Below, one piece after another: positions 1 to 6,835 of a DNA stretch of 16,597 bases; the stretch's first letter is position 1, and every line of letters starts with the position of its first letter. Source of the DNA: Clostridiaceae bacterium (GTDB lineage Bacteria > Bacillota > Clostridia > Oscillospirales > Acutalibacteraceae); NCBI GenBank assembly GCA_016295895.1, contig JAEDKI010000021.1:1-16597 (forward strand), written 5' to 3'. The notes below the pieces were generated by a model. That model did no database searches, had not been told where the DNA came from, and saw only the letters and a list, made by a program, of their open reading frames with translations. The translations under genes were made by a program, and so were the position numbers.

Positions 1-54
1 GCTCGCGCTGCCGCCGAGCAGGGGAGAAAGGTCCATATTCGGCGTGAGACGGAT
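1..54 (-). other. in-frame continuation of the lipoprotein gene beyond an internal TAA
   Basis: Read on the minus strand directly after the TAA at 57-55, these 18 codons stay open in the same frame to the window edge and give IRLTPNMDLSPLLGGSAS. This is the kind of sequence that follows the DLYIG segment in family-5 peptide-binding proteins of gut clostridia (recalled family pattern, not searched). The stretch is best explained as the rest of the same gene, cut off by one nonsense codon. The true 3' end lies outside the window. Whether the tail is translated cannot be told from the sequence. Confidence 0.7.
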
Positions 55-1245
55 TTAGCCGATATATAAATCATAGGAGCCGAGCTCAATCGCTTCGGTG
101 TAATATTCGGCTGTGTAGTCTTTCAAAACCACCTTGAAACCGAGAGATACAAGCGAATTTTGTATAAGCTTTGCCGTTTCAAGCTTAAAAGGATTTTCTT
201 TGTTGACAAGCAGAGAAATTTCTTTTTCGGTCACTTCTTTGCCGGCTTTTTCGATGATTGCCTTGGCTTCTTCAAGGCTCGGAGTTATGATTAGGTCTTT
301 TGAAACGAGCGGATACCATTCGGGGTTAAACGGCGAATAGGTTTCTCTTGCGTGCCCCTGAAATGCCGTTGCAACAATTTCTTTGCGGTTTACTGCAAGA
401 TTTACGGCACGGCGCACTTCGGCGTTTGAAAAAGCCGCGCTCGCCGAATTGAACGCAAGATAAACAAAGTTGTTAATTCCCATTTCAACGGTTTTGGCAT
501 TGATTCTCGAATAAACGCCATTGCTTAAATCATTATAGTAAAAACCCGTGTTGCCGATTTCAAGGCTGCTTTCAACCGAGCTGCTGTCTCTGACGGGAAC
601 GAGCATAATCGTTTTGATTGCGGGGTTAAACGACTTTTTTTCTTTGTTTACAACAAGATAAATTGATTCACCCGATTTTTGCGGAACATATCTTCCCGAG
701 CCAACGGGAAGCTCGCCCTCCGAGCCGTTTTTAACAATGGGGAAGGTGAGACAAGCCTGAGCGTAAGGGTCGGGTCTTTTGAGAGTAAACACAAGCATAT
801 TTGAAGCGGAAATGCTTGCAGATTCAAAATTCGAGAGCTTTTCGGAATGAGACGGAGAATTTTTGGCTTTTTTGAAAGAATAAGCAACATCATCCGCAGT
901 TACGGGGCTTCCGTCGGAGAACGAAGCCGAGTCGAGAGTGACATTGAGCGCCGTTCCGCTGACGATTGCACTCTTAGCGATAACGGGAATCGGCTCATAC
1001 GCCTTGTCGAGTTTATAAAGCCCGTCATAAATCAAGCCGAGAATCTGAATGTTTGCCGACATGGAGGCTGTGAACGGGTCGAGCATATCGGCTTTTGAAT
1101 AGGCAAGCTTGAGAGTTTCGTTTTTTGATGAGCTTATGTTAGTGACGCCCAAAGGTTCCGTGGAATCATCGCCTTGATCCTTGCAGGCGCAGAAAAGCGT
1201 CAATATCATAGAAAAAATAAGAATAACGGCAAGAGCCTTTTTCAT
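55..1245 (-). CDS. ABC transporter substrate-binding lipoprotein (SBP family 5), interrupted by a stop codon
   Basis: This is an extracellular solute-binding lipoprotein of the oligopeptide/nickel type, which delivers substrate to an ABC permease. The first 21 residues form a lipoprotein signal: MKK, a hydrophobic core, then LFCAC with Cys21 as the lipidated residue. The body shows SBP_bac_5 features: the LDPFTASMS opening, IYDGLYKLD, the FSDGSPVTADDVAYSFK segment, and the AVNLAVNRKEIV segment in the second lobe. The start is the ATG at 1245, because AAGGAGA (1259-1253) sits 7 nt before it; an ATG further upstream at 1263 overlaps that site. The product is 396 residues, whereas the family usually has about 500 or more, and the frame continues past the stop (1-54). 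It may therefore be a pseudogene, a strain-specific nonsense allele or an assembly error. It is co-transcribed with tcdA, whose stop is 2 nt upstream. No permease or ATPase gene is in view, so the substrate is unknown. Confidence 0.85.
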   Translation of the reverse strand: MKKALAVILIFSMILTLFCACKDQGDDSTEPLGVTNISSSKNETLKLAYSKADMLDPFTASMSANIQILGLIYDGLYKLDKAYEPIPVIAKSAIVSGTALNVTLDSASFSDGSPVTADDVAYSFKKAKNSPSHSEKLSNFESASISASNMLVFTLKRPDPYAQACLTFPIVKNGSEGELPVGSGRYVPQKSGESIYLVVNKEKKSFNPAIKTIMLVPVRDSSSVESSLEIGNTGFYYNDLSNGVYSRINAKTVEMGINNFVYLAFNSASAAFSNAEVRRAVNLAVNRKEIVATAFQGHARETYSPFNPEWYPLVSKDLIITPSLEEAKAIIEKAGKEVTEKEISLLVNKENPFKLETAKLIQNSLVSLGFKVVLKDYTAEYYTEAIELGSYDLYIG

Positions 1246-1247
1246 TT

Positions 1248-1961
1248 TCAAATCTCCTTGCATAAATCGAGAATTATTTTGCCCGCCATGATGAGCCCTG
1301 CCGCCCCGGGAACGAACGGCAGACTGCCGGGTGTGCGGCGTTTGCCCGTGACCTCGTCTGTTGCCGCAGGCTTTTGCGGTTCTTCGGGCGACCAGACGAC
1401 ATTCAGCTTTTTAACGCCCCTTTTGCGAAGCTCGGTTCTCATAACACGGCAGAGAGGGCAAACGCTTGTTTTGCTGATATCCGAAACCGTAAACAGCGCA
1501 GGATTCAGCTTGTTGCCCGTTCCCATACATGAAATAATGGGAATTCCGAACTGCTGAGCCTTAACGGCAAGATCGATTTTTGCGCTGACCGTGTCAATCG
1601 CATCGGCGATATAGTCATAGCTTTCAAGCGAAAATTCATCGGCATTTTCGGGAAGATAGAATTTTTCAAGAGCGGTAACACGGCATTGCGGGTTGATGTC
1701 GAGAATTCTTTCGGCAACAACACGGGCTTTCGGCTTGCCGAGGGTAGAATGAAGCGCACAGAGCTGACGGTTAAGATTGGTTGCCGCAACGGTATCGTTG
1801 TCAACAACGGTCAGACTGCCGACTCCGGCTCTTGCAAGCGCCTCCGCCGCATAAGACCCGACGCCGCCAACGCCGAAAAGGATAACCTTTTTATTTGCAA
1901 GTATTTGCGTTGAATCCTGACCGAGAATCATTTCCGACCTCAAAAACTGCGAATGCTCCAC
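1248..1961 (-). CDS. tcdA: tRNA threonylcarbamoyladenosine dehydratase (TcdA/CsdL, ThiF-E1 fold)
   Basis: This cytosolic E1-like enzyme uses ATP to cyclise t6A at position 37 of ANN-decoding tRNAs to ct6A. The protein has 237 residues, normal for the Firmicute form. Visible features are the Rossmann nucleotide loop GVGGVGSYAAE (residues 30-40), the acidic end of the second strand VVDND (52-56), the conserved NLNRQ (62-66) that contacts ATP in ThiF/UBA enzymes, and DYIADAIDTVSAK in the middle. The segment KTSVCPLCRVMRTELRKRG is typical of the TcdA branch rather than MoeB or ThiF. The start is GTG at 1961, preceded by AAAGGAGG with a 9-nt gap; no ATG fits better. A strong promoter lies at 1998-2026. 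The lipoprotein gene follows after 2 nt. MoeB/ThiF is the alternative, but the conserved TcdA tail argues against it. Confidence 0.88.
   Translation of the reverse strand: MEHSQFLRSEMILGQDSTQILANKKVILFGVGGVGSYAAEALARAGVGSLTVVDNDTVAATNLNRQLCALHSTLGKPKARVVAERILDINPQCRVTALEKFYLPENADEFSLESYDYIADAIDTVSAKIDLAVKAQQFGIPIISCMGTGNKLNPALFTVSDISKTSVCPLCRVMRTELRKRGVKKLNVVWSPEEPQKPAATDEVTGKRRTPGSLPFVPGAAGLIMAGKIILDLCKEI
1253..1259 (-). promoter_or_regulatory. ribosome binding site of the lipoprotein gene, inside tcdA
   Basis: AAGGAGA on the minus strand lies within the last codons of tcdA and 7 nt before the ATG at 1245. It fixes the lipoprotein start. It also means ribosomes finishing tcdA pass over the site, so the two genes are probably translationally coupled. 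Confidence 0.8.
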
Positions 1962-1997
1962 CCGATAATGCCTCCTTTGTGTTTTATAATTATTTAT

Positions 1998-2026
1998 ATT
2001 ATAATCCCAACTAAAAAGAAAATCAA
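1998..2026 (-). promoter_or_regulatory. sigma-A promoter for tcdA
   Basis: On the minus strand, TTGATT (2026-2021) and TATAAT (2003-1998) are separated by exactly 17 nt. Transcription would start near 1991, about 30 nt before the GTG of tcdA. The promoter is divergent from the TetR promoter at 2121-2149. Confidence 0.75.
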
Positions 2027-2120
2027 CATCTATTGTTTTAATAATGGATTTTGCCTGCCGTCAAATTATCCCGTCCATTTTTGTTCACAAAGATTTAATT
2101 TTTGTTTATTTCTTCAAATA

Positions 2121-2149
2121 TTGACAATTTTATGAAAATGTAATAAAAT
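2121..2149 (+). promoter_or_regulatory. sigma-A promoter for the TetR-family gene
   Basis: A perfect -35 TTGACA (2121-2126) and a -10 TAAAAT (2144-2149) are separated by 17 nt, about 60 nt before the start codon. The 170-nt space between this and the tcdA promoter is AT-rich. I saw no clear inverted repeat that could be named as the regulator's own operator. Confidence 0.75.
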
Positions 2150-2195
2150 GTCTTTCGCATGAAAGCCAAAATCATAGTTTATAATTCAGAAAATC

Positions 2196-2200
2196 GGAGG
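2196..2200 (+). promoter_or_regulatory. ribosome binding site deciding a TTG start
   Basis: GGAGG ends at 2200 and lies 8 nt before TTG 2209. The longer reading with GTG at 2200 would begin inside this site, so TTG is the better start. Confidence 0.75.
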
Positions 2201-2208
2201 TGTTGATT

Positions 2209-2784
2209 TTGCCGAAAGCTGAATACAGAAGCTCAATCCGCTCAAAGAATCTGATTAAAAAAGCTCTTGCAAAGCTGATCCATACAAAAGATGTTTCAAA
2301 GATAACCGTTTCAGATATTATCAGAGAAGCGGATATCAGCCGAGGAACCTTTTATGCACATTATGCTGATGTTAACAGTGTTGTTGAGCAGATAGAGAGC
2401 GAAGAACTGCAGAAAATAATTGATTTTGTTAACCGCTTCGGAGTTGAGCGTGTTACCGAAGATGTCGGCACATTCATAAAGATGATATGTGAATATCTCA
2501 GCAACGATATGGAGTATTACAGAATGCTCACCCAGTCCAATATGCTTGACAGCTTCATCTGGAGACTTGTTAATGTCTATTATGACATTCTTCTTGAATC
2601 CATTGTTTCAACAGGGGAACACCGTGATGTTGACGAAGCGAATCTTTATCTGCTTTATATTACTTCCGCAGCCAAAACGGTTCTTGTTAACTGGCTCAGC
2701 GGCGAGATAAAGGGAACGCCCGATCAGATTGCCGAAAGACTCGGCAAGCTGATAAGCCTGAATCAGAAATATTACGACGAATAA
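2209..2784 (+). CDS. TetR/AcrR-family transcriptional regulator
   Basis: This is a DNA-binding regulator of 191 residues. The N-terminal helix-turn-helix is clear: NLIKKALAKLIHTKDVSKITVSDII, then READISRGTFYAHYADVNSVVEQI, with the TetR signature SRGTFYAHY in the recognition helix region. The C-terminal two thirds is a helical effector/dimer domain of the type often found in Clostridia and Lactobacillales (TetR_C-like). The ligand cannot be told. The start is TTG 2209, placed by GGAGG at 2196-2200. The gene is monocistronic, with its own promoter and a terminator shared with the convergent membrane-protein gene. TetR regulators often control an adjacent exporter, and the convergent COG2426-type gene is a candidate by position only; I saw no operator to support this. 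Confidence 0.88.
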   Translation: MPKAEYRSSIRSKNLIKKALAKLIHTKDVSKITVSDIIREADISRGTFYAHYADVNSVVEQIESEELQKIIDFVNRFGVERVTEDVGTFIKMICEYLSNDMEYYRMLTQSNMLDSFIWRLVNVYYDILLESIVSTGEHRDVDEANLYLLYITSAAKTVLVNWLSGEIKGTPDQIAERLGKLISLNQKYYDE

Positions 2785-2815
2785 AAATCCCCACAAATTT
2801 ATGCGAATATGAAGC

Positions 2816-2854
2816 AAACGGTCCGTATCGGCTTAACCGATGCAGACCGTTTTT
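2816..2854. terminator. bidirectional rho-independent terminator
   Basis: Arms AAACGGTC (2816-2823) and GACCGTTT (2845-2852) pair. Inside them, ATCGG (2827-2831) pairs with CCGAT (2837-2841) around a short CTTAA loop, after an internal mismatch. A T run follows on the plus strand. On the minus strand the AAA before the stem supplies a short run of Ts. It lies between the convergent TetR and COG2426 genes. Confidence 0.82.
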
Positions 2855-2863
2855 CATTCATTA

Positions 2864-3367
2864 TTACACTCCGAGGATTCCGAGAAAGCCGTAAGAAAAC
2901 GCCGCCATAATCAGATTGGCAATCAGCACTCCCAGAGCGATAATCGGGAAAGAGGTTCTGATTCTGATATCGAGCAGGGCGGCGATCAAAGCGCCTGTCC
3001 AGCCGCCGGTTCCGGGCAGGGGAATCGCAACGAAAGCAAGAAGCCCCCAGTTTCTCCAGCGCTTGACCTTTTCGCTCTTTCTCATTGAGCGGATTTCAAG
3101 CTTTTCAATCATACCTCTTGTTGCTTTGAACCGTTTCAGAAATTTGAAAATTTTTCTGATAAACAAAAGAATAAAGGGAATCGGCAAGATGTTGCCGAGA
3201 TAACATATAACAAACGCCTTTGTAAGCTCAATGCCGAGAAGCTTCGCCGCAATCATGCCGCCTCTGAGTTCAACAATCGGCAGCATTGAGATAATAAAAA
3301 TAATCAGCTCTTTCGGAATTGACCCCTGAAACACTCCGACAAGATAATCGGTTATAGCTTCGGTCAT
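2864..3367 (-). CDS. COG2426 / small multidrug export-type membrane protein
   Basis: This integral membrane protein has 167 residues, typical for the Sm_multidrug_ex (COG2426) family. Hydrophobic segments are seen near the N-terminus (LIIFIISMLPIVELRG), then AFVICYLGNILPIPFILLFI, LLAFVAIPLPGTGGWTGALIAALL, and the C-terminal ALGVLIANLIMAAFSYGF. The motif ELRGGM and the re-entrant-like PLPGTGGWTGA are hallmarks. The family's drug-export name rests on old annotation, so the real transport function is uncertain. The start is ATG 3367, 6 nt after AAAGGGGG; a TTG one codon upstream is too close to that site. The gene follows the NUDIX gene by 14 nt and is probably transcribed from its promoter. Confidence 0.85.
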   Translation of the reverse strand: MTEAITDYLVGVFQGSIPKELIIFIISMLPIVELRGGMIAAKLLGIELTKAFVICYLGNILPIPFILLFIRKIFKFLKRFKATRGMIEKLEIRSMRKSEKVKRWRNWGLLAFVAIPLPGTGGWTGALIAALLDIRIRTSFPIIALGVLIANLIMAAFSYGFLGILGV

Positions 3368-3381
3368 CAAAAGCCCCCTTT

Positions 3382-4116
3382 TCAGACAATGTGCTGCTCA
3401 ATCAGAAAATCATGCGCACTTTGAAGAATATTTCTGTCATTTATAAACCGCAATGTATCCATGGCTTTGCCGAAGCTCAGCCAGATATAGTCCTCAATTT
3501 CTTCTCTTTGAATGGTTGTTTGGGTATCTTTTGTCTTTGCAAGAAAAATAGTAACGGATTTTTCAACTCTGCCCTGAATCGTATATTCGGATTTTGAAGC
3601 AAACTGCGGCAAAATCTGAATATGAATTCCCGTTTCTTCAAGCACCTCTCTGATTGCGGTCTGCTCAAAGGTTTCGCCCTTTTCAATATGACCTTTCGGG
3701 AATCCCCAATGAGTGCTTCTTCTGTTCTTGATCAGAAGATAACGAACCTCATCGTTGATAATGCGGTAAACAACCGCACCGCATGAGCGCTCATAAAGGC
3801 ATTCAAGCTTATAGTCTCTGTCTTTTTCCGCAAAAGCAATTGCGTCCTCAATCTGATAAGAAATGAATCTCATGCTTTTCGGGGCAACTACATAAACTGT
3901 CGGGCCGCCGTTGTTCCGCTTGATTGAGGCAATAACTCTGCCGTCAAAGGTTCTGACGGGATGATTTATGCCCATAATATAAGCGCCCGAGGAGAGGCTG
4001 TCATATCTTTTCTTTCCCTCAATAACTCCGAAATTAAGCTGATAAACAAAGCCGAACTGCCTGTTTACGGAGCGGATAGGGTTGGTAACCCTGACTCTGA
4101 CATATTTGCCGAGCAT
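3382..4116 (-). CDS. NUDIX hydrolase with N-terminal pyrophosphatase-like domain
   Basis: Residues about 112-240 form a NUDIX domain with a complete Nudix box: G142, then GE at 147-148, REVLEE 156-161 and TGI 162-164. The preceding THWGFPKGH is typical of Ap4A hydrolase-like MutT proteins, so hydrolysis of a dinucleoside polyphosphate or a related NDP-X is likely (family inference). Residues 1-107 are separate: the pattern GKYVRVRV, YQLNFGVIEG, AYIMGINHPV, FDGRVIASI, YVVAP resembles the small inorganic-pyrophosphatase-like proteins of Firmicutes. The metal-binding Asp cluster, seen as DGDPLD in the true pyrophosphatase of this window, is not kept (here LSSGA), so this domain is probably not a pyrophosphatase. 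The start ATG 4116 has a weak site (GAAAGG, 9 nt). The gene has its own promoter and leads the operon with the COG2426 gene. Confidence 0.87.
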   Translation of the reverse strand: MLGKYVRVRVTNPIRSVNRQFGFVYQLNFGVIEGKKRYDSLSSGAYIMGINHPVRTFDGRVIASIKRNNGGPTVYVVAPKSMRFISYQIEDAIAFAEKDRDYKLECLYERSCGAVVYRIINDEVRYLLIKNRRSTHWGFPKGHIEKGETFEQTAIREVLEETGIHIQILPQFASKSEYTIQGRVEKSVTIFLAKTKDTQTTIQREEIEDYIWLSFGKAMDTLRFINDRNILQSAHDFLIEQHIV

Positions 4117-4166
4117 TATACCACGCCTTTCAAAGGGTTATTATAACCCGGATTCAATACCAAATT

Positions 4167-4195
4167 ATTATACTAAAAACGAGCCTGTAAAACAA
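4167..4195 (-). promoter_or_regulatory. sigma-A promoter for the NUDIX operon
   Basis: On the minus strand, TTGTTT (4195-4190) and TATAAT (4172-4167) are separated by 17 nt, about 50 nt before the NUDIX ATG. A short inverted repeat, TAAAAC-AATA-GTTTTA (4188-4203), overlaps the -35 and could be an operator. Confidence 0.75.
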
Positions 4196-4321
4196 TAGTT
4201 TTAGCAAAAAAACAGCAAATTTTTATGATTCGTTGGTATATCGGGGAAAAACAGGGGGATTTTTATTAAAATCGGCTAAACGATTGAGACGGTATTGAGT
4301 TTTATTTTTGTTTCACGGCTA

Positions 4322-4350
4322 TTGACTTGAAAATATGCCCTTGATATACT
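4322..4350 (+). promoter_or_regulatory. sigma-A promoter for the AraC-family gene
   Basis: TTGACT (4322-4327) and TATACT (4345-4350) have a 17-nt spacer. The predicted start near 4357 leaves only about 17 nt of leader, with the ribosome binding site almost at the 5' end. The promoter also rules out the upstream start at 4335, which lies inside the spacer. Confidence 0.78.
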
Positions 4351-4373
4351 GTTTTCTGAAGGGAGAGTTGAAA

Positions 4374-5318
4374 ATGGATGTCGGTCTGCTTCTGGAGCTT
4401 GTCCGCTCAACAACCCAAAACCCCTCAAAGCTGTCAAGGCAGGCGGCGTGCGGCAAAGAAGCCGTGCTCGTTGAGGGCAGAAATTTTCTCGGTAGCGAAA
4501 AGCTGATTACCGTTCGTGCCGACACAAGCACGGATGGCTTCCCCGAGCACACGCATGATTATATCGAGATTGTTTATATGTGTCAGGGCAAGACCGAGCA
4601 TATTGTCAACGGCGAAAAGGTTTTGCTTGCTCAGGGCGACTTTCTTTTTCTGAGCCAGAATTCAAAGCAGATAAATCTGCCGTCGGGCAAGGATGACATT
4701 GCGGTTAATTTTATCGTTCATCCCGATTTTTTGAAGCAGATTTTAGCAATGCTCGGAGAAAAAGAAACGATGATTCACCGCTTCATTATTGAGTGCCTTA
4801 CGGGTGACACGGGCAAAGCAACCTTTCTTCATTTCTGTGCTTCAAAATCTCCCGCAGTCCAGAATCTTGTTGAAAACATGATATGGAATCATTTATATGA
4901 GACATCTTATTCGGATAAAATCAACGAGCTGACAATGAGCCTGCTGTTAATTCATCTGATGAACAATGTTGAGGATATCAGCTATAACGGCAGCGGAAAT
5001 CCGCTCGTTTTCAGGATGCTGGATTATATCGAAAATCATTATGCAGACGGCAGCTTGATGGAGCTCAGCAGGCTGACTTTTTATGATGTCAACGCTTTGT
5101 CAAAGCAGATTAAACGATTGACAGGTAAGAATTATACTCAGTTTCTTCAGGAAAAGCGGATTTCAAAGGCGTGCAGTCTGCTGAAAAACACCGATATGGG
5201 CATAAAGGAAATAGCTCAGCAGGTAGGATATGACAATATCAGCTATTTTCACAGGCTGTTTTCAAAAGCCTGCGGAATGTCGCCGAAAAAATACCGTGAC
5301 AGAGAAAAAAGAATATAA
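4374..5318 (+). CDS. AraC-family transcriptional regulator with cupin sensor domain
   Basis: This regulator has 314 residues. The N-terminal half carries a cupin-like sensing domain: FPEHTHDYIEIVYMCQGK, followed by VNGEKVLLAQGDFLFLSQN. The C-terminal 100 residues are a double helix-turn-helix DNA-binding domain: MLDYIENHYADGSLMELSRLT, ALSKQIKRLTGKNYTQFLQEKRI, then the second HTH IKEIAQQVGYDNISYFHRLFSK and the closing GMSPKKYR. Such proteins usually activate sugar-utilisation genes. The start ATG 4374 lies 8 nt after AGGGAG and is consistent with the mapped promoter. The nearest candidate target by function is the convergent GPH sugar transporter, but no binding site was identified. An inverted repeat AATCG-GCTAAA-CGATT (4270-4285) lies upstream of its own promoter. 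Confidence 0.92.
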   Translation: MDVGLLLELVRSTTQNPSKLSRQAACGKEAVLVEGRNFLGSEKLITVRADTSTDGFPEHTHDYIEIVYMCQGKTEHIVNGEKVLLAQGDFLFLSQNSKQINLPSGKDDIAVNFIVHPDFLKQILAMLGEKETMIHRFIIECLTGDTGKATFLHFCASKSPAVQNLVENMIWNHLYETSYSDKINELTMSLLLIHLMNNVEDISYNGSGNPLVFRMLDYIENHYADGSLMELSRLTFYDVNALSKQIKRLTGKNYTQFLQEKRISKACSLLKNTDMGIKEIAQQVGYDNISYFHRLFSKACGMSPKKYRDREKRI

Positions 5319-5363
5319 AAACGGCTTGTATCGGTTGGCTTTTGAACCGATACAAGCCGTTTT
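5318..5363. terminator. bidirectional terminator, 19-bp perfect stem
   Basis: The left arm 5318-5336 and right arm 5345-5363 are perfectly complementary, with an 8-nt loop (5337-5344). The stem begins AAAACGG and ends CCGTTTT, so both directions have a U-rich exit. It starts in the last base of the AraC stop codon and ends 14 nt before the stop of the convergent transporter gene. Confidence 0.93.
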
Positions 5364-5377
5364 GCCTTTTTATCCGA

Positions 5378-6835
5378 TTATTCCGCAATTTTTACTGCGT
5401 TTTCGTCTTTTTGCCTGACTTCATCTGCAACAAGGCGTCTGCGCTCAGCTAAGTCTTGGTACATGCGTTCACGCATCTTCTTGTCAATGGGATAGAAGAG
5501 CTTCGGCACTATTCCGAATGCGCTTGTGATGATGGGGATTCCCGTTCCCAGAGCGAAAAGCCACCATTTTGCTCTGTAGCTCTGAGTGCCGATTTCCTTG
5601 CCCTGAACATAGCCGATTTTTGCGAGAATGAAGCTCTTGACCGAGGTCATTATGACGGCCTGCATTTTTGTAACAAGTCCCTTTGCAACGCCTGTCATCG
5701 CCTCAACTCTGTAGCCGTTTTTCCATTCGCAGTAGTCCATCGCTTCGTTATAAAGCTCGTCGGGAATAACATGGCGCAGACCGTATACCCACATTTCAAC
5801 GAATTCTTCAATCATCATAACGGGTATCATAACCTTGCGCTTCATGAAGTTTTTATTTATTGAGCCTATTCCGAAAACAGTAAGCCAGCACATATCCGTC
5901 CATATATCCTCTGCAATCCAGAGCTTCTTTGAGGTGAATTTTCTGCGCAGGGGAGCGACAAAGGAATAGCTGATGTTAAGAATCGGGTAGGCGGGAATGC
6001 CGACAATTGTCTGAAGTGAAGCCTGACCCAGAACATCAATGTAGTAATCGGAGCGGCTCTGCGAAATGCCGAAGCCCGCAAGAAAATCCGACAGGACAAT
6101 CAGAAGCAGGGGCTTGTTATTGATTATAGCTTTCAGACCGTCAATAACCCTCGGCTTTTCAAGCGACTGCATGACACGCTCTCTTGACACAAGATAGAAC
6201 CAGAATGTCATTGCGGCGGAAAGAACCGCCGTAAGGCTGCCCATTCCGATGAAAAGGCTGCTCAGCTTCATGCGGATTATTTTTGAATTGATAAGGTCAA
6301 TCAGAATTCCCATTGTCCATTCGGGAATCTGCTCGCCCAAAAAGCGGGAGAAAAACTTTGCCTGAGATATCAGACGCACTCTTTCTTCGGGATTCGGCGT
6401 TATGGTCGCAAGCAAACCCGTCTGAGAAATGTTAAGGAATGTGCCCGCCGTTTCATTAATAACGCTGAAAGCAAAAAAGTAGATAAGCTTAGGGAGATAT
6501 GTTGTTGAGGTGTTGGGGAAAAACAGGGGCATGAACCAATAGAGCATTCCGAAGAGGGTAAGGGGAATTTTCATCCATATAAGATACGGCCTGAATTTGC
6601 CCCAGCGGGTTCGGGTGCGGTCAACAATGGTGCTGATAAAGGTGTCGTTGATGATATCCCATGCGCCTGTGAAAAGAGAAACAATTCCGTTGATTTTGAA
6701 GTCAATCCCGACAACATCCCAAATGAATCGGTTGCCGTACTTTCCGATGGAAAAGCTTGCGGCAAAGTCCTGGGCTATGTATGCCGCCGTTTCCATGTTG
6801 CCGACATAACGCCTTGTCAGCATCCGGTCTTTCAT
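5378..6835 (-). CDS. MFS sugar transporter of the GPH (MelB-like) family
   Basis: This cytoplasmic-membrane carrier has 485 residues, the usual length for glycoside-pentoside-hexuronide symporters, with about 12 hydrophobic segments. The family signature is plain: GAWDIINDTFISTIVD followed by RTRTRWGKFRPYLIW (residues 58-87), including the N-D-D pattern of the cation/sugar site region in MelB relatives. The substrate cannot be read from the sequence. The start is ATG 6835, 7 nt after a strong GAGGAGG; the longer reading from 6901 runs through that site and adds a charged tail foreign to the family. It is alone on its strand, without a glycosidase gene next to it, which is unusual for this family. 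Convergent orientation with an AraC regulator suggests, but does not prove, a control link. No convincing promoter was found upstream. Confidence 0.88.
   Translation of the reverse strand: MKDRMLTRRYVGNMETAAYIAQDFAASFSIGKYGNRFIWDVVGIDFKINGIVSLFTGAWDIINDTFISTIVDRTRTRWGKFRPYLIWMKIPLTLFGMLYWFMPLFFPNTSTTYLPKLIYFFAFSVINETAGTFLNISQTGLLATITPNPEERVRLISQAKFFSRFLGEQIPEWTMGILIDLINSKIIRMKLSSLFIGMGSLTAVLSAAMTFWFYLVSRERVMQSLEKPRVIDGLKAIINNKPLLLIVLSDFLAGFGISQSRSDYYIDVLGQASLQTIVGIPAYPILNISYSFVAPLRRKFTSKKLWIAEDIWTDMCWLTVFGIGSINKNFMKRKVMIPVMMIEEFVEMWVYGLRHVIPDELYNEAMDYCEWKNGYRVEAMTGVAKGLVTKMQAVIMTSVKSFILAKIGYVQGKEIGTQSYRAKWWLFALGTGIPIITSAFGIVPKLFYPIDKKMRERMYQDLAERRRLVADEVRQKDENAVKIAE

Noticed and set aside
1174..1557. 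127-codon plus-strand frame opposite tcdA and the lipoprotein start
   Set aside because: It is antisense to two recognised genes across their junction, with no family pattern.
4335..4373. Upstream start for the AraC gene
   Set aside because: It lies inside the spacer and -10 of the promoter and so would not be in the mRNA.
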